DNA from: Glandiceps talaboti
Taxonomy: Eukaryota > Hemichordata > Enteropneusta > Spengelidae
Direction: 5' to 3'
Assembly: GCF_964340395.1 (NCBI RefSeq)
Contig: NC_135553.1
Span: 17,937,001-18,001,000 of the forward strand
DNA length: 64,000 nucleotides
Shown: piece after piece, positions 1 through 11,912 of the stretch
Layout: the number at the start of each line of letters is the position of its first letter
Position numbering within the stretch: the first letter of the stretch is position 1
Made by a program: the position numbers and the translations under genes
Notes under the pieces: generated by a model
The model's input: only the letters and a program-made list of their open reading frames with translations
Database searches by the model: none
Told to the model about the DNA's origin: nothing

Positions 1-130
1 CAGAAGTAGCAAATACAGACACACACAGACACACACACACAAACACAGACACAGAGCGACACAGACAGACACAGACAGACACACAGACAGACACGGGCAC
101 ACACACACACACACACACACACACATCCAT
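1..130. repeat. CA-rich microsatellite at the left edge
   Basis: Imperfect (CA)n and (ACAG)n run. The next 220 bases hold no recognisable exon, so DUS1L continues beyond the window. Confidence 0.85.
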
Positions 131-354
131 TGATACATACATATACAGACACTCATTCACAAATACATGTACAAATACACCCTCCCATTCCCATATACAC
201 ACAAACCATATACATATTTCAGTGTGAACATTACAATTCAAACTTGTGATACAAAATTTACTGGAATGGCAAGTAATCAATTGTGTATAACACTGTGTGG
301 TACTTATTATATATGATGTGGTGCTAGAGTTGTATCTGTGGTACAAAAACTTAC

Positions 355-3300
355 GTGTGGTGCCACAGTTTAAACAGGTGACCTCTGACATAGGAGAGAG
401 GACAGGGATACTGCTGTACAAGATCTAGATATTCTTCACCCATATCAGCTATATGTGGTTGGATTCCATGAAATAATGCTGGATTGTGCAAATTACCCTC
501 TGAAATAAAGTCACTCTGGTTTTTAAGTCAAATGTCTGAAATTTATTTCAATTCTGTTCAAGGCTGCCAAGAGTACATGAACTGCATGTTTTGAAGTGAT
601 TATTATCGATGATATGCAGCTTCTAGAACACTTAATAATGACATACAAGTTCTTATACACACTCTGGGTAAAAGAGGTCAGAGTGGGCCTACTATATATT
701 GTTGTACTTTTCGGTTGTGATTTGCTCTGGTATGTTCTCAATGTCATCATACGCACAATATACGTGTATATATGCATGTGTATAATTGAAAAAAAAGTGA
801 ACAGTATATTCCTCAAGGAGCAAATACTCCCCTTCCCCACGCCAAGTCACAGGCAAGTTAGCTCCATCATCAGCTGTACAACATTATGGTACACCTTTTA
901 ACACACAGTGAGTACATCCAGTGATGGCGTACCATCACAGCTATGTCCCACCATCAGCTGTACTGTACAGCAATGTTATACATCTCGTAGGGTACCAATG
1001 GCAAAACTTGGTATAATAACATTCCAAAAATAAAAGCAGCCCAGGAGATGTGCAATTAATTATTTAGAGTTACACTAGTGAAAAACTGGGGGTGAAGGAG
1101 TCAAATTATTAAAGGGAATAGCACTCCAGGAAATAGCAACATTTTCATAAACTATGGGTTCTGGAGAGCCATTTCATGATTTTACATCACCTACAATTAC
1201 TTGTGATTTCAGAGAAACATCAAGTTGATCTTGTACCTTTACAGGATAACTTTGCTGTGAGCCACTGTATGATGGGAGTCAGCATAAATAATATATTCAT
1301 GTTGTACATTGAATATTCATGAATCCTGAGTGCTTATTCCCTTCAGTGTACAACATCTCTGTGGGTATATATGGTCAATTCCAGTTCTTACCTGCTGACA
1401 TGACCCCTTCTACACCAGTCTCTATAAGACATCTCTCTACATCACTCATGTATTGAATATTACCATTAGCATACACTGGTATTTTCACATTTTGTCTGAA
1501 ATTGAAGGAAAAAAGTCATTGGGATGTTTTTGAAATTTTGTATAAATATGTAGATTTCACCTTAGTACTACAATCACTGTCATATTTTGAATACAGTATT
1601 ACTGATTTAAAGACAACACTTTGCTGAGGGCAAAATTCAGGGTATAAATGCTGGTAATGGTATGATGTGGTCATATGGATAAGGAATTGGTATTTATTTT
1701 AGATTTTTAAATTTATAAAACAATTTTATCTTATCATGGCTTCCTACTTTGAAAAATTACTGTGAAACATCATATCCTTGGTTGTGACTCAATACATTGC
1801 AAAAAGCAATAAAAAAAATTAGTAAACAATTTTGTCATTGTACATGCAATAACAAACATTTTACACATTTATTAATCATCTGCTATTTATTGAGTTACAA
1901 ACAAGGACTTGGCATATGTTGTTTTGCATTGATTTTTCAAGTAGGAAGCCATGATAAAATTGTTTTATAAATTAAAAATCCAAAATGAATATCCAATCCT
2001 TATCCATATCAGGGCTCGAAATTAACTTTTTTCTTTTGAAGTCCTAGTATAGTAGGCTACCAATTTCAGAAATTGGTAGCCCAAGGATTGTGACCTGTAG
2101 TCCCATATTCCTGAACTGAAAACAGATTTCGTCTATTGGAAATATGTGTGTTATTAAAATACTATCATGTCCATAAATCTACCATCCTTTAAATCATCAC
2201 ATAATCAGTGGTAGCCTGAGTGGGCTACCAGCTGCAAACTATGGTAGCCCCATTACCAGAATTGGTAGTCTGTGGGCATGGGACTACTGTTAATTTCAAG
2301 CCTTGCATATGACCACTTTAAAGTTCAAATTCATTACTTACTTGACAGCCTTAATGTACTTCCAGTCAGCTATACCAGTTAGAACTCCTTTCATTTCTCT
2401 TGTTCTACCATGTACTGTTAGCAGTGATACACCTGCCTTCTCTATCATCTGAGCATATTTCACTGTTTTGTCAATGTCTTTGAATATTCGTATCTTGCAA
2501 GTTACGGGAACCTTCAGTGATTTGACTGCATGGTTAACTGTAGACATAGATGGCAGACATATTACAACTAGTAACACTGAAGTAAAGCACTTTCTCTATG
2601 TGCTACACTAGTTTATAGCATTCATATTACACAATGTAAGATATGTTATAATTCATTTTGCTCGCACAATCACAGGTTACATTGTCTGTAAGTAAACTTT
2701 GGATTGTTTCAACTGACAGGTCACACGTTCTACACACCAGGGGCACACCACCTACACCATGTCTATGATGACGTTATTGTTGTAATGCTGCCTTGCTGTA
2801 AAATAATCACATCATGCAAACACAAAAACAAAAATTTGATTTCTAGTCACTAATAATTACTGTCCTGTGGCCACAACAAATAATTATGATGGGGTCAAAA
2901 TACTTAAGGACCCCCCTCCACCCCCCACCCCCACCAATATCAAATGGTTTACCTCATATCATATGAAAACTTTACTATTTTGAAGGGGCCCATTATTTCT
3001 TTTATTATATCATTGTATCAGTAATTACATTATTATATTACTATTCTATATCATTGTGTTAACCTAAAGTTATGGCTACTGCAGGTGTAACAAAAGGTGT
3101 TATTAATGTTATGTCTGTATTTGAGTATACAAGAAAACAATGTCAAGATACAGACAAATATAAAACTGATAACTTACGGATTCTGTAGACTAAATCCCAT
3201 TCATCCTGTAAGAATGCACCATAATGACCTGAAGGGAATAACAGGAAGTGAAATTATTAAACTTGACTCAAATTTTGTCATCTCATGGTACAAAGCTTTA

Positions 3301-6300
3301 GTGATAACATTCAAGTAGACCGCCTCAAACTATCGTAAAATATTATAATTATCGTTCAGAATTCATTATCATTATTTTTGCGAGTATTTTTTTTTTCACT
3401 GAACTAAAATTCCAATGAAAATGCTTCTTATACATGATACATTGATAGGTGTCATGCATACCTCCTTGATAATACTTACCTCTCTTAGTAATGCACACAG
3501 TGTTGACAGCCAAGATTCAGATCTATGTCCACCATTATAACTAGAGGGGGTTGTCTGTACAAAAGGTCCATTGATTACTTGTGATAGGTTACTTACCTCT
3601 CTTAGTAATGCACTGTGGACAGCCAAGATTCAGATCTATGGCCAATATCATAACTAGAGGGGGTTGTTTGTACGAAAGGTCCGTTGATTACTCGTGATAG
3701 GTTACCTACCTCTCTTAACAATGCACTGTGGACAGCCAAGATTCAGATCTATATCCACCATTATAACTAGAGGGGGTTGTTTGTATGAAAGGTCCGTTGA
3801 GTACTCATGATAGGTTACTTACCTCTCTTAGCAATGCACTGTGGACAGCCAAGATTTAGATCGATAGCATCAACACAGTCTTCTGCTAGCTTTGCAGCTT
3901 CCACAAAGATATTAGGATCATTAGCACAAAACTGTAAATACATCAAACACCAAATGTAAATTGTAAATAATTCTGTTGCCTTCATTTCTATTTCCTCGTT
4001 TAGGTACATCACTTTACATGAGTGATATGATTCATCACATACAACCACTGTAAAGTCCATGGCTTGTTTGCAAACCACGACTATCACATTGTCATTACAC
4101 AGAGTTTGATCAAAAGTTATTTTACCTGTGTGCTCCCTACCTTTGTTTTGCTCAAGGTGGTAAGTAAGTAAAATCTATCTTAGTTCCTCAGTCATTTTAC
4201 CTGGGCTCCCTAGCCACCAGTTATTTATTCACTGTATGTGGTAAGGCCTTACAAAAACAATTGTGTGGTTCTGATTACACTCAATTTCCCGTGGGGTAGG
4301 TAGATTTTTTATTTAAATTGTCTTTTAAATATTTTTTCATATGTGAGTGTCTAGTTCAGGTTATCTTTTTCCTTGTACATGTATATAATATGGTCTCTGT
4401 GTTATTGGCTTCTTCTCATCAGATGTATAGCCATTACAGATCGAAAGAACAGTTTTATGTTGTCTTTTTTAAATTGATGTCAGTTTCCGCATCCAACATT
4501 TCCTGCGAGACTTCACAATTTTCACGATTTCATTATTTTTTCTCGAATACATAAAAAAGTTTAGGGTCGGTATCAACTAGGTGGGGGTCGGGTAACCGGA
4601 ACCAAGCAATTTTTTTAGGCCTAATTAGGTAGTTTCCCACTTATACCATACCAAAATGACATTGAAATTTAATTCAAATTGTATTGTGTTGTAAAGGTAC
4701 ATGTATGGAAATCAAAGGAAATCTATGCAGGTTTCACCCAGTTTCTCTCCAATTCCAAACTAAAATACTAACAATTTGTGTTCACTAATTTACCCACTAA
4801 ATATAATTTAGGCCTAAATATTTTAGGCTCTGTTTCTAATACATAGGTATCCCATAAAGGTCAAAGGTCAAATGAGGTCAGCATGCTACATTTATTGCAA
4901 GGGTGGTAGCATATATCATGTAGGGTGCAGTGTGCTCTCTGAACCAATTTGACATGCCACCGACACACATAATTTCTCATAACCGCACCACAATTTGGTA
5001 TTCCCCTATCTCTAACTATGTGGTGACTAACAAGAAATGCCAGTTTTTCTCTTTTCGACTCACAACAACAAAATTTGGCTATCACTAGAGATTGCACTGT
5101 GGTAGGGTGTCCATGCTATACTTACCTGCATTATCAATGGTCTATCCTCAGGACAGGAATGTAAGGCTTCTTTTCTGTAACCTTCATCACGTATAAATAC
5201 CGAGGCATGAAGCATAGGAGTATAACACAACTGGGCACCGTAACGTCTACTCAACATTCGCCACGCCAGTTCACTTTGGTCCACCATCGGCGCAACTACA
5301 TACTTCGCTGAGTTCAGAACTTTCTCCCAAAATTCAAACTTTTCAGCATTTCTTGCCTCTGAAAATAAAACAGGAGTAAACAAACTGTGTAGTCAAATCT
5401 TTTCTTGGTAAAACTGTTTTTTGCGTAGTTGAGCATTTTCTCCAAAAAATGCAACATTTTACTTACCTCTGAAGAAAATGACATTTTAAAACAATTCCAC
5501 AAATTTCAATTTACAATGTTTGTATTTCTCCTGATATACTTTCTATTTTTGTTTCCACTTTGTTACTCATTACCACGTTAAACTGCAACCATGACTTTCT
5601 TCGAAACACAACTCCTCAGCTTGCCATGCACGTACAACATTACAGATTACAGGTACAATCAATTACTGTTTTCTATCAATGTTTTCTCTGTGGTATTACT
5701 CACTCATCAAATCATCTACATATTTGTGATGAGTTTATCATCTTACATCGTTAACATATTTGCGATATATTTATCTTCATTCTAGCTGCAATAATTGTGG
5801 CGTTTGATGTGATTTTGAGGGCTTTTTCGTCTGTTTTTGTGCCTTTCTTCGTTCGGACGTTTCCTCCGGAACAAAAAAAGGCACAAATCAGATGAAAAAG
5901 CCCTCAAAATCACAGCAAACATTACAATTATTACAGCTATTTTCATTCATACATACAACCCCATCCACCACCACCCCCCTCCCCCCAAAAAAAACACACA
6001 CACAAACAACCACTAGCACTAACTAAGTCAATGACATCTCATGTAAAGACGGAGTTCTTGTTTATGACTGTCAATCATATATCAATATTACAAACATTGG
6101 TCTTGGTTGTAGATTAAACCATGGAAGTATAACTCATAGAAGTATAACTTCCATGATTAAGCCAAATGACTTAACCATGCATGTTTACCACAGGTACTCG
6201 AATCAATCTGTATGATTTTAAAAAAAATATGTATGGTAAATAAGACTTTAATACCATACATATTTGTTTTAAATCATACAGATTGATTCGAGTACCTGTG

Positions 6301-6489
6301 ATGTTTACGATTCGAGTGGGGAATACAATTTTTTCTGTCTGACGTTACGTAACGTTATGCTGTAGTTCGCCAACTGCAGGACATACTGGCAAGCAAGAAA
6401 GTGTACTTTGAGGTTGCACTTGTGTCAAGTTGTTGTATGACTTGTCAAATATATACCATACCTTCGTGTTCTACATTCGAATCCCCCAT
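355..6489 (-). CDS. DUS1L: tRNA-dihydrouridine synthase 1-like, N-terminal seven exons (partial)
   Basis: Dihydrouridine synthase that uses FMN to reduce uridines in the D-loop of tRNA. Exons, read on the minus strand: 6489-6462, 5358-5126, 3931-3823, 3228-3178, 2537-2342, 1495-1392, 499-355. All have GT-AG borders, and intron phases 1,0,1,1,2,1,2 join without a frame break (866 nt, 288 codons visible). The first exon, MGDSNVEHE, is only 28 coding bases and is chosen because it splices in frame to [11 protein letters not shown]. Family landmarks are [28 protein letters not shown], the catalytic-cysteine motif [35 protein letters not shown] and FKLWHHT. The C-terminal half lies off the left edge. 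The last exon 3 bases are repeated upstream of exon 4 (see tandem repeat). The start is head to head with the sulfotransferase gene. The closest known relative by memory is vertebrate DUS1L. Confidence 0.93.
1666..2322. mobile_element. MITE-like inverted-repeat element with a second element nested in it (DUS1L intron 5)
   Basis: The ends are inverted copies: GTGGTCATATGGATAAGG on the left, and CCTTATCCATAT then GACCACTTTAA on the right, interrupted at 2010. About 75 bases of each arm match inside (AAACAATTTTATC / GATAAAATTGTTT). A relative without the nested insert lies at 34742-34931. Confidence 0.6.
2010..2305. mobile_element. nested MITE-like element with 5-bp target duplication
   Basis: Begins CAGGGCTCGAAATTAAC and ends GTTAATTTCAAGCCTTG (terminal inverted repeats, 14 of 17 matching). 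It is flanked by CATAT at 2005-2009 and 2306-2310. It contains several inverted copies of TGGTAGCC / GGCTACCA. Confidence 0.6.
3478..3830 (-). repeat. four tandem copies of the 3' end of DUS1L exon 3 with its splice donor
   Basis: About 115-bp units start near 3478, 3594, 3711 and 3821. Each carries TACCTCTCTTAGCAATGCAC or a close variant, which is the reverse complement of the exon 3 end plus donor, followed by GACAGCCAAGATT. The copy at 3821 is the real exon, continuous with the rest of exon 3. The other three have only about 40 bases of exon, lack the upstream coding part and carry substitutions, so they look like non-coding duplicates in intron 3. Confidence 0.7.
4244..4623. mobile_element. 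MITE family G, copy 1
   Basis: About 380 bp with inverted ends (AGGCCTTACAAAAACAATTG / reverse of CAATTTTTTTAGGCCT), an internal GTTTAGGGTCGG and CACAATTTTC. Two relatives are at 15732-16077 and, inverted, at 37527-37914. No ORF. Confidence 0.55.
5784..5938. mobile_element. foldback element
   Basis: 155-bp near-palindrome: AGCTGCAATAATTGT at one end and ACAATTATTACAGCT at the other, with GATTTTGAGGGCTTTTTC mirrored in both arms. The loop is near TTCGTTCGGACG. It lies in DUS1L intron 1. Confidence 0.6.
6189..6300. mobile_element. hAT-like MITE with perfect 8-bp target duplication
   Basis: 112-bp foldback with ends CACAGGTACTCGAATCAATC and its reverse complement, arms of about 49 bp. It is flanked by ATGTTTAC at 6181-6188 and 6301-6308. 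The duplication has the length and the T at position 2 and A at position 7 typical of hAT elements. It lies in DUS1L intron 1. Confidence 0.65.
6342..6355. promoter_or_regulatory. 14-bp palindrome containing TTACGTAA (possible bZIP site)
   Basis: ACGTTACGTAACGT reads the same on both strands and centres on TTACGTAA, the consensus of PAR-bZIP and NFIL3-type factors. It is in DUS1L intron 1, 107 bases inside exon 1. Function is inferred only. Confidence 0.3.
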
Positions 6490-7274
6490 TTTCAACGATC
6501 GATAATCTTGCAAAGGGTTTGACAATATCTACATGTATATCACCCACGGGATATCATCGTGGCCAACGAAGATATGATGAAACGAACGGAAACAGACTTC
6601 AGTGACCGCACGATGATGTTATGGTGAACCCCCTAAGTTAGGAAACATTGTATTACTTCCGGGTCACATTGTAGGTCGTTTGTAAATGCATGTGATCAAT
6701 ATATTTCCTTTTTTATTTGTTGCCTGTTTATGTCATAGTATAGTGTAGTGTATCGACTATGTAATCTCGCAGACGTGAAGACAGCCGCCTCGATATTGTA
6801 AGCAGGGGCATGTAGTTGCTTCAAGGCCACGCTTGGCATGTACAGGTTACGTGTTGCCCGAAGTGTGTGATATTCACATCATCACAGTGTACGTTGAAAA
6901 GCGAAAGTAATTAATGCTCTGACAACGCTAGTCAATATACATTGTTCTGTATACCGACGCCGCTGACATGCCGGCATAATCGAATGGATATGGCTGGACC
7001 ATTGAACATGGATATGTTATAATAAGATAGGTGATTGAACACTGGATTCCTGTTGTTTAGAACTTAGAATTAGTTTTTTTTGTGTGTGTTGATGACAATG
7101 AAACACGATGTTTAGTGTGACAGAGACCATTGTTCGTGATGATGTCGAGTTACGTTATTAACGACACACCTACTGAAGAGTAGACAACAATATATATTGT
7201 ATTGCCGTGACGAATTCGAACTGGTCGATGTGACTGCCTTTCATGTCTTTGTTACTGTAACGCTATTAGTTACC
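6490..7274. promoter_or_regulatory. shared 5' region between DUS1L and the sulfotransferase gene
   Basis: The two start codons are divergent and 785 bases apart, with no ORF between them, so both promoters and 5' UTRs must lie here unless further 5' exons exist. I see no clear TATA box for either gene. The position is inferred from gene orientation. Confidence 0.45.
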
Positions 7275-8615
7275 ATGAAGTCAATTTGCTCAGGCTTGTC
7301 TCCAAGAAAATGTTTCATTTATCTGTGTATCACCACTGCACTGGTCGTCACCCTGACTTACACCTTTTCGGAGCTCATGTCACCAAGTAACCGCACAAGA
7401 CAGACAACAAAACAGCACTCGTATAGTGCTAGTATCAGTGCACTCGAGAGAGCGAGAGCTAGACAGTCGAACTTGACTGTAGCGTCGATTATCAAGGGAG
7501 TAGACTTCAGCCTTGAAGAAGGAAAAAACGCGTCGCTTAGAGAAGAAGCATTTCCTGGTGAGTTTGACATTCCTAAGGAAACACTCAGGTTCTATCAGTT
7601 GAAGATTGGTAAGCTAGCACCTCGCGATCGGCTACGAGAGAAAATGTTGAAAGAGGTACCAGACGAAGCACATCGCGTCGTAATGAAAATTATCGTTTCA
7701 TCAATAGGACGAAGCAAGTATTTGATATTACCTAGTGAAGTGCAGGAGGCTGTTTACAAATATTGTCTAAAAAAGGCTGGATTTGAAAAACGATTACCGA
7801 CCGTTATAAATATCGGAGCCAAGAAAGCGGGAACTACAGCGCTTGGTTTATTTACCAGGTCGCATCCTCAGGTAGCTTCAGCGAACGGAAATGAAGTTCA
7901 CTATTTTGATTGGAACTACGAGCGTGGAATAGAGTTTTATCGGTCTCGAATGCGGTATTCTGGTCCAGGACAAGAAATCTTCGAGAAAACTCCGCGATAC
8001 TTTATCACCAAAGATGCACCGAGGAGGATTAGAGATGACATTTCGCCAAATGTAAAACTGATTCTTAGTGTAAGAGACCCAGTTGAAAGAGCTCTGTCGG
8101 ACTATCATCACGAAGAAGAGCTTTATACGAGAATGCAACGAGAGAGCAGACGGAAAGGCTCACCTCCACGACAAACACGAGGACCTGACATTGCACCAAC
8201 ATTCGAGGCAACTGTACTAAGGGAGAACGGCGAAATAAATACGGGGACAGAAATTATACACGTTGGATTATACGTAGAACATCTTAAACGATGGCTTCAG
8301 TATTTTCCAATGCGACAGATTCTAGTCCTTGACGGAGATAAACTTACGAAGGAACCACTTCAGGCAATGAAGACTGTCGAGAAATTCCTAGGAATAAGCT
8401 CGTACTTTACTGAAAACCACTTTCAATTTAACAGACTTCATCATGTTTACTGCCTAGCACTGCCGAGTCCAATGTGTAAGTTCAGTTCCCCACATACAAT
8501 ACCCAAGCCAGTAATTAGCAACGACCTCAGGACAAAAATGTACGATTTCTACCGCCCCTATAATATAAAGCTGATGGATTTACTGAACCAAACCTTTTCG
8601 TGGGGCAAGTTATAG
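7275..8615 (+). CDS. heparan sulfate glucosamine 3-O-sulfotransferase-like protein, single exon
   Basis: Golgi type II membrane enzyme that would move sulfate from PAPS to the 3-OH of glucosamine in heparan sulfate. The 446-aa frame starts at MKSICSGL; the frame is open further upstream but has no ATG. Residues about 12-31 (KCFIYLCITTALVVTLTYTF) form the signal anchor, followed by a stem, then the catalytic domain from about 173. The 5'-PSB loop is NIGAKKAGTTAL (K183, K184). The catalytic glutamate is probably E207 in GNEVHYFD, and PAPS contacts R267 and S275 lie in SVRDPVERALSDY. EKTPRYF, a C-terminal cysteine pair (YCLALPSPMC) and FYRPYN match the HS3ST family. There is no intron, as in several HS3ST genes. 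Substrate specificity cannot be told. A possible poly(A) signal is at 8910. Confidence 0.9.
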   Translation: MKSICSGLSPRKCFIYLCITTALVVTLTYTFSELMSPSNRTRQTTKQHSYSASISALERARARQSNLTVASIIKGVDFSLEEGKNASLREEAFPGEFDIPKETLRFYQLKIGKLAPRDRLREKMLKEVPDEAHRVVMKIIVSSIGRSKYLILPSEVQEAVYKYCLKKAGFEKRLPTVINIGAKKAGTTALGLFTRSHPQVASANGNEVHYFDWNYERGIEFYRSRMRYSGPGQEIFEKTPRYFITKDAPRRIRDDISPNVKLILSVRDPVERALSDYHHEEELYTRMQRESRRKGSPPRQTRGPDIAPTFEATVLRENGEINTGTEIIHVGLYVEHLKRWLQYFPMRQILVLDGDKLTKEPLQAMKTVEKFLGISSYFTENHFQFNRLHHVYCLALPSPMCKFSSPHTIPKPVISNDLRTKMYDFYRPYNIKLMDLLNQTFSWGKL

Positions 8616-8909
8616 GAAATGATTACATTCCTTTTACTTGTAAGACAGCTGAAATCGAGGTTTTGGCTATCTAAGATAGAAACAAACTAAAACTATTGTT
8701 GCGACATGACGTGTACTCGCAATAGGGTAGCGTTTCTGAAGACTTCCATGCTCTAGCAGTGTACATATTTGGGACTTTAATGTTTTCACTATCTTGATCA
8801 CAGGGTGATTCGTATAACACAGCATAGATGTATTAGAGGCATTCCTATCACTCTATAGTCTATCACATCGAACAACATTAATTAGTTCTATTTTGTGTCT
8901 ATCTTAGTA

Positions 8910-8915
8910 AATAAA
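8910..8915 (+). terminator. candidate poly(A) signal of the sulfotransferase gene
   Basis: AATAAA 295 bases after the stop codon, on the gene strand. Confidence 0.4.
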
Positions 8916-11485
8916 GCCTCAACCTGGATTGCAGCTGGGGGTAATGAAACAGGGGACCGCACATTTAGAAAATTAGCTACTATACGTATACCATTATGGA
9001 AGGTGACAGTTGTTACGATTGATGAATTTGTCCTTTCTCTTCTGAAGTGGATTTGTTCGAGTGTAGAAGTTTACTGCCTATGAGAGTTTCAATATTTAAT
9101 GCAGTGTTGTGAATTGTGCATTGACGTATGACTAGTGGTTCGTACTATAAGTTGTGAGCTTGCCGTGAGTTGCTGGTGCAGATCTTACTTAAAGTGCCGA
9201 TGTCAAATTATTACCTTCCACTGTTGTAGTGTAGAGCCAAAGCTTGAATCACTAACAGGTCACCAGTGTAATAGCTAGTAATAGGCGAACTCGAAATTTG
9301 AATATTCTGCCAGCTAGACGCTGCCTTTGATTACATGTAATATATCATTGCATTTCTATACTAGAAATTGAATCTGTGTTATAAAAAAAAATGCGAAATA
9401 AAACATAACAAAACATATGGAAACTGAATGTCTTTCGTAAGAGTAAACCCTGAAATTTATTCCTACACACATTGGCAAATTAATCATACCAAACTATTAA
9501 AGATATACAAATTAAAGCTTGAGGCGAAAAAAATAATAATTTTGTGTTTCCGATACATGGCCTCAGTTATATAGGGTAGGTAGGTCGCGAATTTATTTTA
9601 TGTTTCAACCTTTTTAATTGTTTTTATTTTTGAAAAACATTGTTTCCACCCAAAAACAAACAAAATTTCGGATAGAATAGTGATAGTTTGATGAAATATC
9701 TAAAGACATCGCTGGGGAAAGAAAACAGACATGCATGAAGGTCAAGAAGACAAAGAATTTATCTTTTTGTTTTGACTGTTTAAAAAATGTTTAGCCTTGG
9801 AGGCTTAAAATAAGGTAGGTTGGGTTATCAGAAACACATTTTTTTTATTTGGCCTTACTTTCTTAAATTATTGCGCAATTACCGAAGATAATTAATTGTG
9901 CAAATTATAAGCTATATCAACTAGCTTCATATGATGGCATGTACGCACTTTGTTATCATCAACGTTTGTACCAATCTATGTAAAATTTAAAGCTTACATT
10001 CTAAAGATACTGCCTTATTATCAGAATTAGTGATTTATGCAAATGAGTTATTACAATTAAAACTGCATCAACAAACTGTATCACCATGTTATTATCATGA
10101 ATGCATGCAACAAATTATGTGAAATTTGAAGCTTGCATTCTTAGATATAGCCTAAGTACCGAAAATCCTTAGTTAGGCCAGAAAAAAATTTAAAAAGCTG
10201 TTCAACCTACCCAAATTTTTGGCATTTCATTTTTTTCTAATGATGGGCAATATATCCTCATGCAGGCTTCGCATGTCAGTTAAATGCACCCACTTTGTTT
10301 CAAAATTAAGGGGGATTTCTTTATATTTTCTGAATAATACATGTGACCAAATGCATTTGAGTCAATTCAAAATTATATAATATCTTATGCAGTGGTTTAC
10401 TTGGCTCTGATGATGCATACAAGAGTGAATTAAATTAGTTGAGATTAAGTAAGCTGTTGCATATCCAACTACACTAAAAGGAATGAGCAAAAAATTACGA
10501 GGGTTGAGCAGTCATTGGGCCATCAACAATCAGAAAGTCTTGAAATGTTTTACTCTTTATTTGTGATTTTTTGGAACCAAATTAAACTTCAGAAGAAGTC
10601 ATTTACCAAGTGCACATCCTCAAAATATCTTTCAGCTTTGCCACAACAAAATACACTTCATAGCCAGATAATATGTACTGCATAGTATAATTCTTGTATT
10701 TTAATACCAAATGCAAACATTGTAAGACTTTAAATTATGTCTATGGTTTGATATTTCATGCCTCTAAATGGACTCCTAAAGTGTTTAATTTTCAAAAACG
10801 TTTCATCTTTGGAGGTGTCTCACTAGCAGTCAATTAGGTGATAATTATCTTTCTCCCAAAACAAGGTGGAAGGTGGCTGACTAAGTACCTCCCTGTAAAG
10901 GTTAAAGCTCATTATGATACATCTCCTTATGCATGTGAAATCCACATCCTGTGTAAAGTACTCTCGTTTGTACTGTTATTGTAGTTGATTATCACTCTTA
11001 TTTTAATACATCGCTGTACCATATAATTGTATATCTCCACTGACTGTAGTGAAGGTGACAGAAGGGGTGGCTGAAATAATTCTGGCGTTTCAATTGGCGG
11101 AGGAGAGGGTCAGAGGAGCTACAAAATTTGTCTAACCGTAATTTAATTTCCTAACTGTAGAACTGATGGAAATCAAATCTATTGCCATACAGACAAGAGA
11201 TAAAATCAAAATGACTGAATAAGTATTATATATACTCAACTTGAAATATATTGCCATCATTATATATGGCTTGTTTTAACATCCTTGTCCAACCATTGTA
11301 AAAAAAAATTGACCTACCTACTCGATGTGATGGGTTAGGTTGCCCGTTGAACAGACTTTTTTATTAGTTCTGGCCCTATGCAAATGACCATTCATATTCA
11401 TTGTATGTTTACCAGTTCTTTCCATTATCATAAGCAGGTGTGTAGCAACTTTCATTAGAGATATCGTGTTCACAGATAGACAGAG

Positions 11486-11486
11486 G

Positions 11487-11556
<70 letters not shown>

Positions 11557-11766
11557 TATTTATATATGCAACGAAATGTACGTTTCCTGTTCCAAAACCT
11601 TTCTGACGATCTATAGTTTTACAAATATATATATGTAAGTTTAACCCTTTCAAAACAAAATTCCTCAATCTATTTATTTATTCAGTTAGTTAGTTAGTTA
11701 GTTAGTCAGTCAGTCAGTCAGTCAGTCAGTCAGTCAGTCAGTCAGTTAGTTAGTTAGTTAGTTAGT
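11486..11766. repeat. (GACA)n, (TTAG)n and (TCAG)n microsatellites
   Basis: GACA repeats at about 11486-11556, then TTAG and TCAG tetramers at 11690-11766. Confidence 0.9.
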
Positions 11767-11854
11767 TATAAAGGTTTAATGCGTTGTTCGGTAGAGTCAA
11801 ACTGAACGACACTCTTCTTACTAACGGCGTGGTAAATTTAATCAAAACCCTGAA

Positions 11855-11912
11855 TGAATTCCAACCCCGACGACAGTGATAAGAGGCAAGTGGTTTAACC
11901 ACTCGGCTACTG
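11855..11912 (-). repeat. degenerate tRNA-like (SINE-type) fragment
   Basis: The minus strand reads GTAGCCGAGTGGTTAAACCA, an A-box-like start, and 30 bases on GGGGTTGGAATTC, a poor B box. Stems do not close like a functional tRNA, so a tRNA-derived SINE remnant is likelier. Confidence 0.35.

Noticed and set aside
7197-7274. 26-codon upstream extension of the sulfotransferase frame
   Set aside because: It starts at TTG. The first ATG is at 7275 with a good context, so the shorter protein is preferred.
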